This document shows positions 24,602 through 36,209 of a stretch of 64,000 nt of DNA, piece by piece. The notes beneath the pieces were generated by a model. The model did not search any database, was not told the DNA's origin, and saw only the letters and a list, made by a program, of their open reading frames with translations. The stretch lies in assembly GCF_945859705.1 (NCBI RefSeq), contig NC_079137.1, positions 78,389,150 to 78,453,149 on the forward strand. Reading direction: 5' to 3'. Both the position numbers and the translations under genes were made by a program. This DNA is from Episyrphus balteatus. Taxonomy: Eukaryota > Arthropoda > Insecta > Diptera > Syrphidae. The stretch's first letter is position 1. Each line of letters opens with the position of its first letter.

Positions 24602-26240
24602 ATTTTACGTGATAACGTCGTAAGAAAACAGGTTGTGTGCTTTTAAAATGAGCCATTTGAAGCGTTTATTTATTTCAAACAATCATAATTTACAAGAAAA
24701 AGCTAAACAAAATAACTTTTTTTCTTTTCTCACTATATTAATTTTTTTTATTTTAAAAGCTCACAAAAAAAATTATACCATTAAAAAGCCAAATATTTCT
24801 TCTAAATAATAAAATCATTTAAAATTTTTACAATGAGCAAAAAGTATTAAAATAATTTGTCTAAAACAATCATTTTCATGAAAAAAAGCAAAGACAACAT
24901 GTAAATCACGCTATTAAATCCATTTTTTGTTTTAACAATCTCTAAAAATTTTTACACCATCTGAAAGCTTAAAATATATACATAGATCAAGTCTATTAGG
25001 CATCTACAAAAAGAGCTAGAATTTTTTAAACTCGATGAAATTTCATCAACAAAAAGCAAAAAAACATTTATTTTTATGTTCTCATGCTATTAAATGAATT
25101 TTTTCCCTAACAACCTATACAAAATTTTATACCATGTGAAAGCTTATTGTTTCACCTTTCAAATGACGTATCAATCTCATTTCAAAGATGCCTACAAGAG
25201 AAGTTGGAATTTTTTAAAGTCAACCATGTGGAATTTCCAGACTGAGATTACGGTACTTCCCACACTGATGACTGTTCATGGCGCAACAGATCTCCACTGG
25301 TGGTTTGATGTTTTTCGCAAAATTCTTGATTTAATATTGTGTGGTAAAAAGTTATAACCTTTTGAATTCTACAATTTTATTTTACCGTTGTCTCAAAATT
25401 GTGTTTACGAAAATGATTGAAATTTCGCACACATATACTCGTAGTCATGGTCTATCATTACTCCATATATAATATTCCTCTATCTATTAAAGAAAAAAAG
25501 GTAAAAATAAAAAAACGATGAAAATCGGTTAAAAACGGCCAAAAAACCTGTTTTAAAAACTTATTTTTCTCCGTATTCAGTCAAAACTCTTTTAACGATT
25601 CCAATTTTTTTTTTGCACATGTATGCACATTTATCAGCCCTACATGTCCCATATAACTTGAGATTTTTTGAACGCTCCAAAAAAAAGCTAATAATCAAAA
25701 ACTACCCAAAAATACCCCTAAAAAAGTAGGTTTTTTTTTCAAAAATTCATATTTCGAAACGCAGAGTGTTAGAAAAAAATCCGTATGAGATGCCTAATTT
25801 TTTTTTCCTTCATCTTTCACCTGGCACCTACCCATAATCAACATTTTGTCATACCCACAACACCTGATCAACGTTCAAACAAAACGTTATAGCGGAATTC
25901 CAGAATTTTTTAGAATTTTTTCTTAAATGCAGTTATCCTTTAAATCAGTCTCTTCTATCTATAACAAAAAGAATCTACTCTGTACGACCACGCGTTTAGA
26001 TTTTAGCCCAAATTTCATCTTTCCGTTTTACCCCTGTTTACCCTATTAAATGACGGAATTTTTAAAAATCCTTCATTTGGATTAGGCTTTAGATTATTAT
26101 CTCTAATAGTTTATTTTTCATTTTTAATTTAAATTTTTTGCCGCACTGCGAAAGTGCGAGAGTGTAACGTTAGAAAATGGCGTCACTTTTTTGTGGTGGC
26201 TGCCATGGTTCATCGATTTATAAGACGTTATCACGTCAAA
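24602..26240. mobile_element. Possible TIR element with internal ~190-bp subrepeats
   Basis: ACGTGATAACGTCGTAAG at about 24607 is inverted relative to the right side, where GACGTTATCACGTC lies at 26224-26237. The shared end is ACGTGATAACGTC with TTTT just outside it. Inside, the block GCTATTAAAT(G/C)(A/C)ATTTTTT...ACC.ATNTGAAAGCTTA occurs at about 24911 and 25086, with a weaker relative near 24745. Positions 24985-25305 match 1572-1878 in inverted orientation. No target duplication was resolved and no protein is encoded, so the boundaries are tentative. Confidence 0.45.
24985..25305 (-). repeat. Dispersed repeat, copy B (inverted partner of 1572-1878)
   Basis: The reverse complement of this block aligns with 1572-1878 over about 305 bp with modest divergence and small indels. 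The frame at 25094-25357 lies across it and is not considered a gene. Confidence 0.75.
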
Positions 26241-26542
26241 AATAATGCTTGATGTCTTTCAACGGAACCATACAAAATTCGATCAGCAAGATACTGTACT
26301 TAACTGGGCACTTAACTTTACAATTTTTAACCAGAGGTTTTATGAACCTATATAGGCTAAACCAAATAAATTTGGGTATCCACTTTTTTTTTTGGATGAA
26401 AATGATATTTAACACCATAAGACCTTGCCAAAAATTTAACATCGAAAAGGATTCGTTTATAGGAGCTTTCCATCAGGGGCGGATCCAGGATTTTTTTCTG
26501 GGGGGGGCACAAGGGACGGATTGGCAAAAAAAACAGCAATAA

Positions 26543-27904
26543 CACGGTGTAACACTCAAAATATACGCGGGCGGAGACCTATCAGGTTTTGTAGAGCTAG
26601 TCGCACTGAATACGAAACGGTATTTGAAAATCCCCTAACACCCCCAAAATCTGGAGTTACGGGCAAAAAACGGTTTTTTGGACCTTCACCCATTGAAAAA
26701 ATTCTAGCTTCGACATATTTTTACCCATTTTCGATTTTTTTACAGTTTCTGATAGAAGATAAATATACCTTTTTAACAATGTATAAAACATGTAACTCGG
26801 TTAAACCACTTAGAATTTATAAGATGTCAAAGTTCAAAAATTCAATTTTTTTTGTCATTTGCCGAACTTCGGCATCAATTTAAAGTATATGTTTTCAAAA
26901 CAACATGCTATTTAAAAAATATATTCTAAAACTATATCTATTTCCCAATTGATCGAGGTATTTTTTATGAAAATCACTTCAAAATTGGCTTAGAAAAAAA
27001 AATTTTTCGATTTCAACCCAGATACAGAAATTCGAACTTTTAGGTATAGAACAAAAACCTTGTTTCGGCACGTAGTAGGATAAGTTGGGCGCCAGGATTT
27101 GGTGAAGGGTTTTTGTAGAGGAGCTCAATACAAACATTTTTTTCTTTGGGAGGGGGGTCTATCTCCCCCCGTTTAGGTGGGAGGGGCATTTTTCTAAAAA
27201 AAAATTATCAAAATAAAAAAAAAAATATTAAAAAACAACGGCAACACTTACAGTAATAAATGATACCATTTCCAAAAGGCAAAATTGTGCATTTGATTCT
27301 AATTTTTAAATCAATATAATATTACCAATAGTTTTTGAAATAATCGATTTCAAAGTTAAAAATAGGGGAACAAAATTTTTTAAAACTCATTTTATACTAT
27401 TTTTGTCCAGACTGTGAATTTTAGTAACTTTAGAACTTTTTTTCTAAGCCAATTTTGAAGTGATTTTCATAAAAAATACCTCTATCAATTGGGAAATAGA
27501 TATAGTTTTAGAATATATTTTTTAAATAGCATGTTGTTTTGAAAACATATACTTTAAATTGATGCCGAAGTTCGGCAAATGACAAAAAAAATTGAATTTT
27601 TGAACTTTGACATCTTAAAAATTCTAAGTGGTTTAACCGAGTTACATGTTTTATACATTGTTAAAAAGGTATATTTATCTTCTATCAGAAACTGTAAAAA
27701 AATCGAAAATGGGTAAAAAATTGTCGAAGCTAGAATTTTTTCAATGGGTGAAGGTCCAAAAAACCGTTTTTTGCCCGTAACTCCAGATTTTGGGGGTGTT
27801 AGGGGATTTTCAAATACCGTTTCGTATTCAGTGCGACTAGCTCTACAAAACCTGATAGGTCTCCGCCCGCGTATATTTTAAAACCTCATTTTTGTAACAC
27901 CGTG
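26543..27904. mobile_element. Nested foldback element with ~460-bp arms
   Basis: Positions 26543-27000 and 27437-27904 are inverted copies: both contain CGGGCGGAGACCTATCAGG, AACTCGGTTAAACCACTTAG and GCCGAACTTCGGCATCAATT or their complements. They differ at only a few sites, and a ~436-bp loop separates them. The outer tips are CACGGTGTAAC and the complement of CACGGTGTTAC, each flanked by TAA (26540-26542 and 27905-27907). A 3-bp TAA duplication would suit a PIF/Harbinger-type insertion, but that is inference. Transcription through it would give a long double-stranded hairpin. The 120-codon frame at 26521-26883 is in one arm and has no recognised domain. Confidence 0.85.
27084..27094 (+). repeat. 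Isolated GTTGGGCGCCA core motif in the foldback loop
   Basis: An exact core, but followed by GG rather than the usual T run, so it lacks the shared flank. Confidence 0.6.
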
Positions 27905-29884
27905 TAACAGTTAGAAATAAAGTGAAGTATCATACGACTGACTAACAAGCAGAAAATTTTAACGACCCACAGTGGTCTAAAACCTGGCCAAAAATATTTA
28001 GGCACATTTCCGACATCAAATAGGTACCAAATGACCAAAAAGTTATTCGGAAGGAAAAATTTTCATTTTCTTGTTACAGTAAAAGCCACTTAAGTGCTTA
28101 CCCACTTACCCCTGGATTAGCCGGGAGAAAGAAAATATAAAAATCAGAGCATGCACTTACTTTCCTGTGCTATATTAAACTAAGTAATCTATTCTTCATT
28201 TAATTTTTTTACTTAAGTTGTTTCATCAAATAGTTTTTGAGAAATTAAGTTTTAAAGATGAAATTTTGAAAAAAAAAAATGTTTTCGTTTTCAAATTGAT
28301 TTTGTATAAAATTTTGCAATATTATGGACATAATTATACCATTAGTTAATGACCTAGTAGTTTTTAGTCAAATACTAAAGACTTCATTCTAATAAATATT
28401 AAAGTTCCTAAGAATAACAAAAAAACTGAATCATACTTTTTTGCTGGGAAACCCAGTTTTGTTTTTTTTATTTGCATCAACCTTTTGTAACCCAAGGTCG
28501 TAAATTAATAAGTCAATCGATTGGCCTTTATCTTTAATAAAACACGTATTTTTTTTTTAAATTCAATAAAATCATTATTTACTTAGTTATTTCGATATTT
28601 ATGGAGTAAAAAAAAATTTTAAATAATTTATTTTTATATAAAAATGCAAAAATTCAAGCAAAAAACTATCTAATATTAATTTTTAGGCACTTTCCTAAAA
28701 TCCAAAAATAAAACCCAGTGGGGTTTACTAACAAAAACTATTTTTTTTCTGAATTTCGTAGTTTTAGTTTTTTTTTTAAATTAGCTTATTTTCAAAAAAA
28801 GCCCAACTTTCAACATTAACTGTCAATTAAAAACTATTGGTGTTATTTATTAGAAATTTGAAGTACTATCTCGGTAAAGCAATACTTAAAGATTATATCA
28901 GAAGCTTCAAAAGAGAAAAAAATAGTTCGTAGAGCTTTTATGCAATCTTTTTCGGTTTGTTACAGAAATGTCACATGGGGCTATAAGGGGTTAAATTGTT
29001 TTATATCTCAAGAATATTGTGTAGGTCTCTTGGAGCCAAATTGACCAAGTTATGAGTATTTTAATACTTCCCTTAGGAACGTTTTAGTCTTTTAGTCCAG
29101 AGTTCAAAACTTTAAATTGTTATCCCCACAACTAATATTTTCAATGCCGGTGATCCTCATAACTTCAAAACTACTGCACCGATTCTTTTGAAATTTGGAA
29201 ATTTGAAACACTATATTTTTTACATATTTTTAAAGGTATCCCTGGAGAAATTTTCTCAATAAAATAATATTTATAAAAATCTATAAGTAAGGGTCGCTTT
29301 TAAGAAGTTTTTTTCAAAGGGTCTTTATTTTCGGGGTGCAAACTTGGACAAACTTCTGAAATGCAAGTTTGTTCTACATATCTAGCAGTTCTATAATATA
29401 CAGTTTATGCAATGTTGTGGCGTGTTCCGTTATTTAAAACAAAACTAATGTTAAAAAAAAAACAACGAGAAAAGTGCAAATTTTTTAACCCCTCCGTATG
29501 AAAAAATAGAGTTGCATATACAATTTTTTTTTTTTTTTTAGAATATCATTCAATGTCATTCGATGTCCATATCAAAATTTTTCACCAAAATCACTTTGAA
29601 AATTCACTTTTTTTTAAATCGAAAAAAAAAAAATTCGTGTGTACCCAACAAATAGCCATTTATTTATTTGTGAGGTGGAGCTTTTCATGGGAAAGGGATG
29701 CAACAAACAATAAAATTCGCATTTTCAGCCAGAAATAGACAAGAGTTTCACTCAAGTTATTTCTGTTACTATTCATATATTTTAAAAACTCTTAAAGTTT
29801 GATTTCCTTTAAGTATGAACTTTAAGTTCTGGGGGGGGCACGTGCCCCCGTGCCCCCCCCCCTGGATCCGCCTATGCTTTCCAT

Positions 29885-32370
29885 TGTAACGTAGATGAAA
29901 TTTGTGCATGTTTTTTATAATTTAAGATTATCCCTTCTATATATGTAATGAAGCGTCCACAAGTCTCAGTTTAACAAATATAGTTACCATAAATAAGACA
30001 TATATGTTGCGTAACGTAAACGAAATTAAGTCAACCACGTTTAAGCGTTTATTCTTACTTAAAACTTGGTGAAAAGTTTGGCTGGGTGAATATCGATTTA
30101 GGAGTAAAGTTCGCAAACACTTGTTAACTCTTGACAAACAGTTATCTGCCTCTAAAGAAGTTTTTCATTGCAATAAATCCCATCTATTACTCTTTTTTCT
30201 AATTATAAAAAGTTACCATTTTTCATGGAATGCCCCTATATAAGACCTTTTAGCTGTCTTGGCAGTGTTCGTTTGTTCAAACAAAATTTCTTCCTTTGCC
30301 TATGCACAACTGAAAATATTGTACTTCTTAAATTTCATCATGAAAACCATCACTAAATTTTGTGGAAATATTAACCAAACCGCCAAATAGCTTTTTTGCA
30401 AGAACCATAGCGTCCTGTTTCATACAGTAAAACAAATTATGGACTTAAGTCTTAGCATCCAATATAAACGGTTCCTGTTTTCTGCATTTCACCATTTTGT
30501 TTCTTATAAACGTATGCATTCATTTTATTTTATTAATTCACCTCTTCAAGTGCGCTACTTCGAACCCGTGTCCATCAAAATGAGAATAAATTTGGTTTTC
30601 TCATGCTCTATTATTTTTGTACGATTATTTCGCTTATCCATTCAATTCTTTCAATTCCACAATTGGCCTGAATGTAATTTAAGAGTGACCTTGAGGTAAA
30701 CAGTAATATTTTTGAAGACTGTTGGCATTATCCATCTGTTTCAATATTCTTAGAACAAGCGGTATTCGAACTTAGTATCTATCAATTTTGCCTAAAAGAA
30801 CACTACTAAGCTTGAATAGAAGAAAAATGACCTTGACACGTTAAACTTGCCATCCAGCTTAACACCCGATTTCGAAAAAAATCTTTCTTCAATTTTTCTT
30901 TAATAGAAATAAACCAATTAATCTTTTGTTAAAATTTTAGTGTTTTTCGTCTGGAAAAGTTCAAATTAATCAAAAATGTTTGCTTGAATAAAAGACCTTA
31001 TGAAACAATAATTTATTCATCCTGGCAATTCTATTTGCATCTACCTACATTGTCTAGCAATTTCATCCCAAAAAACCGGATGCTTTACAATTGCCTATTG
31101 TTTTACTGCAGCAGGATTTTCCTTTATTGTCTCAAACTAATCCCTATTTCCCCTCGAATTCCCTTTCAATTGGAACATCTTGTCAGTAGCTTAGGGCTTG
31201 CAGCTACTGGTTGCGGATCTTGTGTGTAAAATTGCGCGCACTTTTGAACACTTTTTTTTTCTCATTTTTGCATATTTCTACCAACAACCGAAGCGAGCAA
31301 ACTCAAAAAAAAAAAACATCTTCGCCTAATTTATATGTTTTTGCTGGTTTGCTCCCGATCTGCTACAACCTACAACTTTGTTGTTTGTTGTTGTTGTTTG
31401 GTTGCATCTTTTGCAAGTGAAGTCAACTTGCAACTGTCTGTCGGTATAGGTTGTCCTCCCCTGAACTTGTCGATAATTTATGTGCGTCGAAGCCTTACGA
31501 CCATGTAGACACACATTTTGCTTCTGTGCATAAAAACAAAAAGAAAGAAAAATAATAATAAACAGAAGGACAAAACATCTTGTCGTCCGCGAATAAATGC
31601 GTTTTTCACTAGAAAAAAAAACCATCCCCACACATTTTTGCGTGGGCCCCTATTGTTTACCTCTTTTGCTCTCTGGGGTCTCTCCCGTAGAAGAGAGGTG
31701 GGGGGAAGATTTTGCTTCACTTTATTATTATTACCATTATTACTCTTTGCTGGTATCTGTTTTCGCTGAAAGATGATGATGGTAGGAGGTGGAGAATAGA
31801 ATGAACACACAACGAACAATGGGGGCCCGAAAGAGGCCCAAAGAGACTAACATAATCAGCATTTGACATCGAACACGAAATTGTTGTGAATTTTTGGTTC
31901 GTCGGATTATATACGCAGTAACAACGATGCGCTGCTGCTCTTTAATCGACCCACGACCGCATCGTATCAAGAAGCGAAACCAGCCAACCCAAGCGAAGAG
32001 GAAGAAATTATTAAATGCAGAGCATGTTTTTTTTCCAAAGGGTATGGAATCTCTATTGTCCTGTCATTTGGGTAGAGGTAGTGTGCCATTTTAGGGACCT
32101 CAAAGTGAAAACTTTTGCATATAAGCTTTTGTATTGCTTTGGCTGTGCGCACAAGATATCTCTTCTCCAAGAGGATGATGGGCCCATTAGGTTGTGTTTT
32201 CTTATGAGGTCCCATTATTTACTGCCAGTCAAAAGAAGACCTTCGTTGCTGTTTTTTGTTTGTGTATTGTAAACAGAAGTAACAACAAAAAGTAATTTTT
32301 CGTCAACCACTTTGTCCTGAAAAAAAAAAAAAAATAATAAAATTAAACTGGGATTCAAAAATTGTGACTT
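29885..32370. other. Higher-complexity DNA, no gene recognised
   Basis: Moderately AT-rich, apparently unique DNA. Many overlapping short frames lie on both strands at 31.2-32.3 kb, none with a recognisable domain. TTGTTG-type runs occur near 31379-31398. Confidence 0.35.
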
Positions 32371-32379
32371 GTGATCAGG

Positions 32380-33900
32380 AGGAAGGTAGGGGGGGGGGAT
32401 GCTTAGGAATCATCAAAAAGTTTTTTTTACTAATTTTTGGCTTAAGTTCAATATTTTTCTGAAAACTTTTTATTTAACCTCTTTTAAAGAACAATATTTT
32501 CCTGCAGTCAAGAGGGGAGGGGGGGTTCGAGGGGGTAAGTACCTTTCAATCCTATTTTAAAATATCTTAAGCATTATCAATATTAATTTTTAAATAACAT
32601 AAGGAGCTTCCTGAAAATTTGGCCAAAGATGGAGAGGGGGGAGGGGGTTGAAATACCCCCTCTATTTTAGGCAGTACGTTCATACAAATTTTTAGATGCA
32701 TTTTTAGTAGAACAATCACTGCGTTGCCTCATCAATAAATTTTGCATAAAGTGCTTTTTCAAAAGGGGGTCAAGTACCATTTTAAGAAATAAACACCCTT
32801 TACATACAGCAAAGTGCTTATAGTACTATTTTAAACATAAAATATATTTTGTACTGAATTTTTAAGAGATCGTTGTATTTTTTTCAACTTAATAAAAATC
32901 TTTGATAAAATTCTTAAAAAAGGGGGTCATAAACCCTTTTAATGGAAGCAGCATCCCCGACTTAAAGTCAAATTTTATTCCAAAACTTCAGGTACCTAGG
33001 TATGTAAATCCTTTTTGTAAATTTTTCAAAGATTTTTTTAAAATTTTAATCAATATCAATTTTGGATACGGGCCTGAGCCAAAGAAGGTCACTTCCTCTT
33101 TCAATGGAAGGAATGCCTCTGGCTTATATTCCAAAATCAATTCTATCAATTTTTCAATTAATTTATAAATTTCTTTTTTTACATTTGGGTCCAAATTGAA
33201 GGGGGTTCTGGCACCCTTTTTTTGAAATGATTTTCGTTTAATTAACATAAAGTTAAAACAGTTTTACAATCATTCCTAGAGTATTATTTATATTTCGTTT
33301 CTAAAAATAATTAAGTTCTTAGTAGAGTTGAAAAGAGTACTTCCGCCCCCCACCCCCTCGTTTTATGCAATATATGTATTGGAGCATGAAATAATTTCAG
33401 CATTTTGTTAAAGAATTTCACTTATCTCAGAAAATAGATGGTATTCCTAAAGTTTGAAAGTATTTTAAAAATTTGATTTTAAATTAGCATATTTTCTTGA
33501 TACGGCCCTGATTTCAACGAATTCCATAATTTCCATTCAGAAATGATTAAAACTGAGTCCTGAGCTATTTTTTTGTTTTTTTTTTTTTCTAGAACTGGGA
33601 TTCAAAGGGGGTCAAGTACCCTTTTATAAGAATAAATGTTCCTTACATAGGATACAAAATTTTAGATACTCTGATTGCACTCAATCCTGATATTGTTTTA
33701 GGTCAGGTAAACAAAATTGATAATATTTCGGCCAAGGGGGTCCAGTGCCCCTAAATAAGGGGCAAGGTTGAAATCAAAATATTGACAATTTTACTAAAAA
33801 TTTAATAAAACTGTATTTTGTTAAAACGAACGAATTGATATAAAATCAATATTTGCAAAGCCACGGATATCCTCAACCCCCCTACCCCCCCCCCCAACTT
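32380..33900 (+). repeat. Degenerate repeat field marked by GGGGGTCAAGTACCC
   Basis: G-tract blocks followed by a short C tract recur near 32385, 32527, 32645, 32765, 32922, 33200, 33606 and 33734. The best forms are GGGGGTCAAGTACC and GGGGGTCAAGTACCC. A C-rich block closes the region near 33880-33896. Where adjacent, spacing is about 120-160 bp. GGGGGTCAAGTACCC can form a small hairpin (GGG.TC...GTACCC-type). The frames at 32902-33248 are within this field and are not genes. Confidence 0.65.
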
Positions 33901-33904
33901 TTTG

Positions 33905-35655
33905 AATTTGTTTGTTATTTAAAAATATTTAGATTTAATGTAATTTTTGTTTGTTTAGTGCTAAAATCAAATTTGAGTTCAAAATCCTCGCTCGCATTCC
34001 TCATCTTCTATCTTTTTGATCTCTCACCATGGTACCTTAACACATAAACACACACACAAACAGTGTTTAAAGCTTGACAACGACGACGGAGGACGACATT
34101 ATATCGTGGTCGTGTGTCACACAATTAACATTACGATTGCATGACATTAAATGCTATTAAATTGATCCGAATGCAATAATGTGTGTTATGTTGTTGTTGT
34201 TAGACAGGTGGTAAAGTGGCAGGACATTTATACACATTGTCCTTTGTCGTTATGTTTATATATAATATTTCTACAGGACACGAATTTGATGTACAACGTT
34301 TTGTTATCCTTTAGCTGTCCATAATATTAGCTGTTTATCTGAATTGTATTCAGTCAACTAACAAACTTCAAGTTTAACCAAGAGAGAGAGAGTAAAAGAG
34401 AGGGGTAAAGTGAGAGAGAAGAACAACAACAACTTTGAACTGCCTATCGGCGATATAAATTCATGTGTATAGTGTCCTTTATGTGTTTATTCTAATTGGC
34501 ATAATTATAAGCCAAGTTAAGGCAGGCTACTTTATTCCGTACACACAATCTAGAAGAGAGGTATAGTACTTCTATAATACTCCTATAACACTCCTATAAC
34601 TTTTCCTATATAGATTAGTTATATATTACGAGAGAGAAAGACTATACTAAACGATGATGATTTGTGAACATTCACAGGTTTTGTTGTCATTTAGATGGAA
34701 AGGATAATAGGTGAGGTAATAAAGTGGGATTGTTTATTAAATACCCACTCGTTCCCAAGCACTCACCTGAGTTGAGTATCGTATAAACAGAGTAGGTTCC
34801 AAACTTCTCTCCCATCATTGCCAACCTCTCGAAAAACCTATACCAAACCTCTTTCTACCTTTATACCGCTTGTGTTTTAGTTGAAAATTCAAATTGCAGA
34901 GCGTGGCGGCTAATAAGCGGTTGGCATTGGTAACTTTGGATAACGTTTTATAATGTGGCTTGTTCCGAGGGCTATACTTAGGAGGTTAATCCTTATTGTT
35001 TGAAGGGATATAATAAAGCTATATATTGACATGATTTGCAAGGTGGATTGAAAAGGGGGTAGGAGTGTGGGAGATTCGTGGTAGATCATGAAAAGACTTA
35101 CGAGGACGCATATAATACATTTATGGTTGGATGTTAAGCCTTGCGCTTAGTTTGCTATAAATTCTTTAGGATGTTGTAATATGCGTTTGTGTTGGGATAT
35201 TATATGGCGATGACACGCGTAATCAAGGTTTCAATATAATATTAGATAAAGGTATGTTTATAACTTTGCAATGGAAAGTCTGCTTGAATATTTATGTGAT
35301 TGATTAGTATACGAGTAAAATTAGGGAAAGGGATCAAGGATTTCGGAGTGCTCTTAATCCTTCTCTAATTTAGAATGGTATTTTGATTAACCTCAAAGCC
35401 TATGGTCTTATAGTTTGAAACAACAACAAGAACAATAAACAAGTTGTTTAAAGGCTTTGAAATTTAAAATGGAATCAAACAGGGTTGAGTGCTAACACCT
35501 TTTTTTTTTTTTTTTTTTTTTGTTATTTTCACAGCACTTCTGAAAAGAAAAAGAGTTTGCAATTGGTTGTGGACCCTAGGTGTTCATTGTTTGTCCTTTT
35601 GTCCTACATTTTAAAATCAAAAGCGATATTATAGTTTTTTTTTTTTCTTCTTCTT
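33905..35655. other. Unique DNA with a GAGA-rich patch, no gene recognised
   Basis: Near 34382-34421 there are repeated GAGAG motifs (AGAGAGAGAGAG and AGTGAGAGAGAAG), the kind of cluster bound by GAGA factor in flies (established motif; occupancy is inference). A CGACGACGG run lies near 34081, and a T tract of more than 20 at about 35501-35521. No reading frame of note. Confidence 0.35.
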
Positions 35656-35659
35656 AAGA

Positions 35660-36203
35660 GTAAAAATGGAATTCCGCCGCACCACCGCTGTCCGCACCAT
35701 GATCAAACATTTCTAAACCACCGCACCACCGCTGCACCACGTCTGCACCATTTCATTTTGAATGAAAAAATTCGGTGCACCACGCACCGCCCGCGTGCAA
35801 CCACGTCTGCACCATGATCAAAAATTCTATTCTCGTATTTATACAAATGTTTAAGTGGTCTTCAAATTTATTTTGACTTAGGCAAAAAATTTCCAGTTGG
35901 TACAAACATGACTTGGTGGTCATGGTGGTCGCGTGGTAAAGGCATTGGACTTCTAATTAAAAGTGCTCTGGATAATCGGGTTCGAATCTCGTTCTCTTCG
36001 GTTATTTTTTTTTTATTTTTCAATAATTTAAAATTATGTCTCATGGTGCAGCGAATTTTTCATACAAAATTAAATGGTGCGGCGGTGGTGCGCCGAAATT
36101 TTCCGCCAAACGGCGGTAATGCAGCTGTGGTGCGGCGGCGGTCAAGATTTTTTTTAATTTTTGCTTTAAAATTCAATTTCTATTTTTTACTCTTGCTAAG
36201 TAT
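35660..36203 (+). mobile_element. tRNA-headed inverted-end element, copy 1
   Basis: The left end (GAGTAAAAATGGAATTCCGC) and right end (complement of AGAGTAAAAAATAGAAATTG) are inverted. Inside each end lie imperfect repeats of GGTGCGGCGG or its complement, at about 35675-35815 and 36068-36145. The middle contains a tRNA-like segment: a near-match A-box at 35926-35936 and a perfect B-box, GGTTCGAATC, at 35979-35988. The 53-bp spacing suits a class II (Leu/Ser-like) tRNA with a long variable arm, and a T run begins about 16 bp after the B-box. Shared sequence with 24055-24412 shows it is a family. The combination of a SINE-type head with transposon-like ends is unusual. Confidence 0.7.
35926..36011 (+). 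promoter_or_regulatory. Internal RNA polymerase III promoter, tRNA-like head
   Basis: A-box TGGTCGCGTGG (35926-35936) differs from consensus at the A position but is perfect in the partner copy (TGGTCGAATGG). B-box GGTTCGAATC (35979-35988) is consensus. Between them AAGGC..TTGGACTTCTAA resembles a tRNA anticodon arm. A T10 run starting about 36004 could act as a pol III terminator. Transcription is inferred. Confidence 0.6.
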
Positions 36204-36209
36204 CCTTAT

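Larger units (their letters stand above)
26474..29876. mobile_element. hAT-type nonautonomous element, 3403 bp, 8-bp target duplication
   Basis: The left end reads CAGGGGCGGATCCAGG and the right end is the complement of CATAGGCGGATCCAGG, with a G tract next to the left end and a C tract next to the right. The element is flanked by the exact direct repeat CTTTCCAT at 26466-26473 and 29877-29884. The 8-bp target duplication places it with hAT elements (established criterion). No transposase frame is present. The interior holds a large foldback at 26543-27904 and one core motif (27084-27094). The remainder, about 27.9-29.8 kb, is AT-rich, non-coding sequence of unknown origin. It shares the CAG..GGCG-type end and G tract with the element at 14240-16385, but the interiors differ. 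Confidence 0.88.

Noticed and set aside
26521..26883. 120-codon frame in the foldback arm
   Set aside because: It lies wholly in one arm of an inverted repeat, has no start context or domain, and the other arm does not maintain it as a gene.
35926..36000. A functional tRNA gene
   Set aside because: A-box and B-box are present but the acceptor and other stems do not pair convincingly, and the segment sits inside a repeat family; tRNA-derived is a better call.
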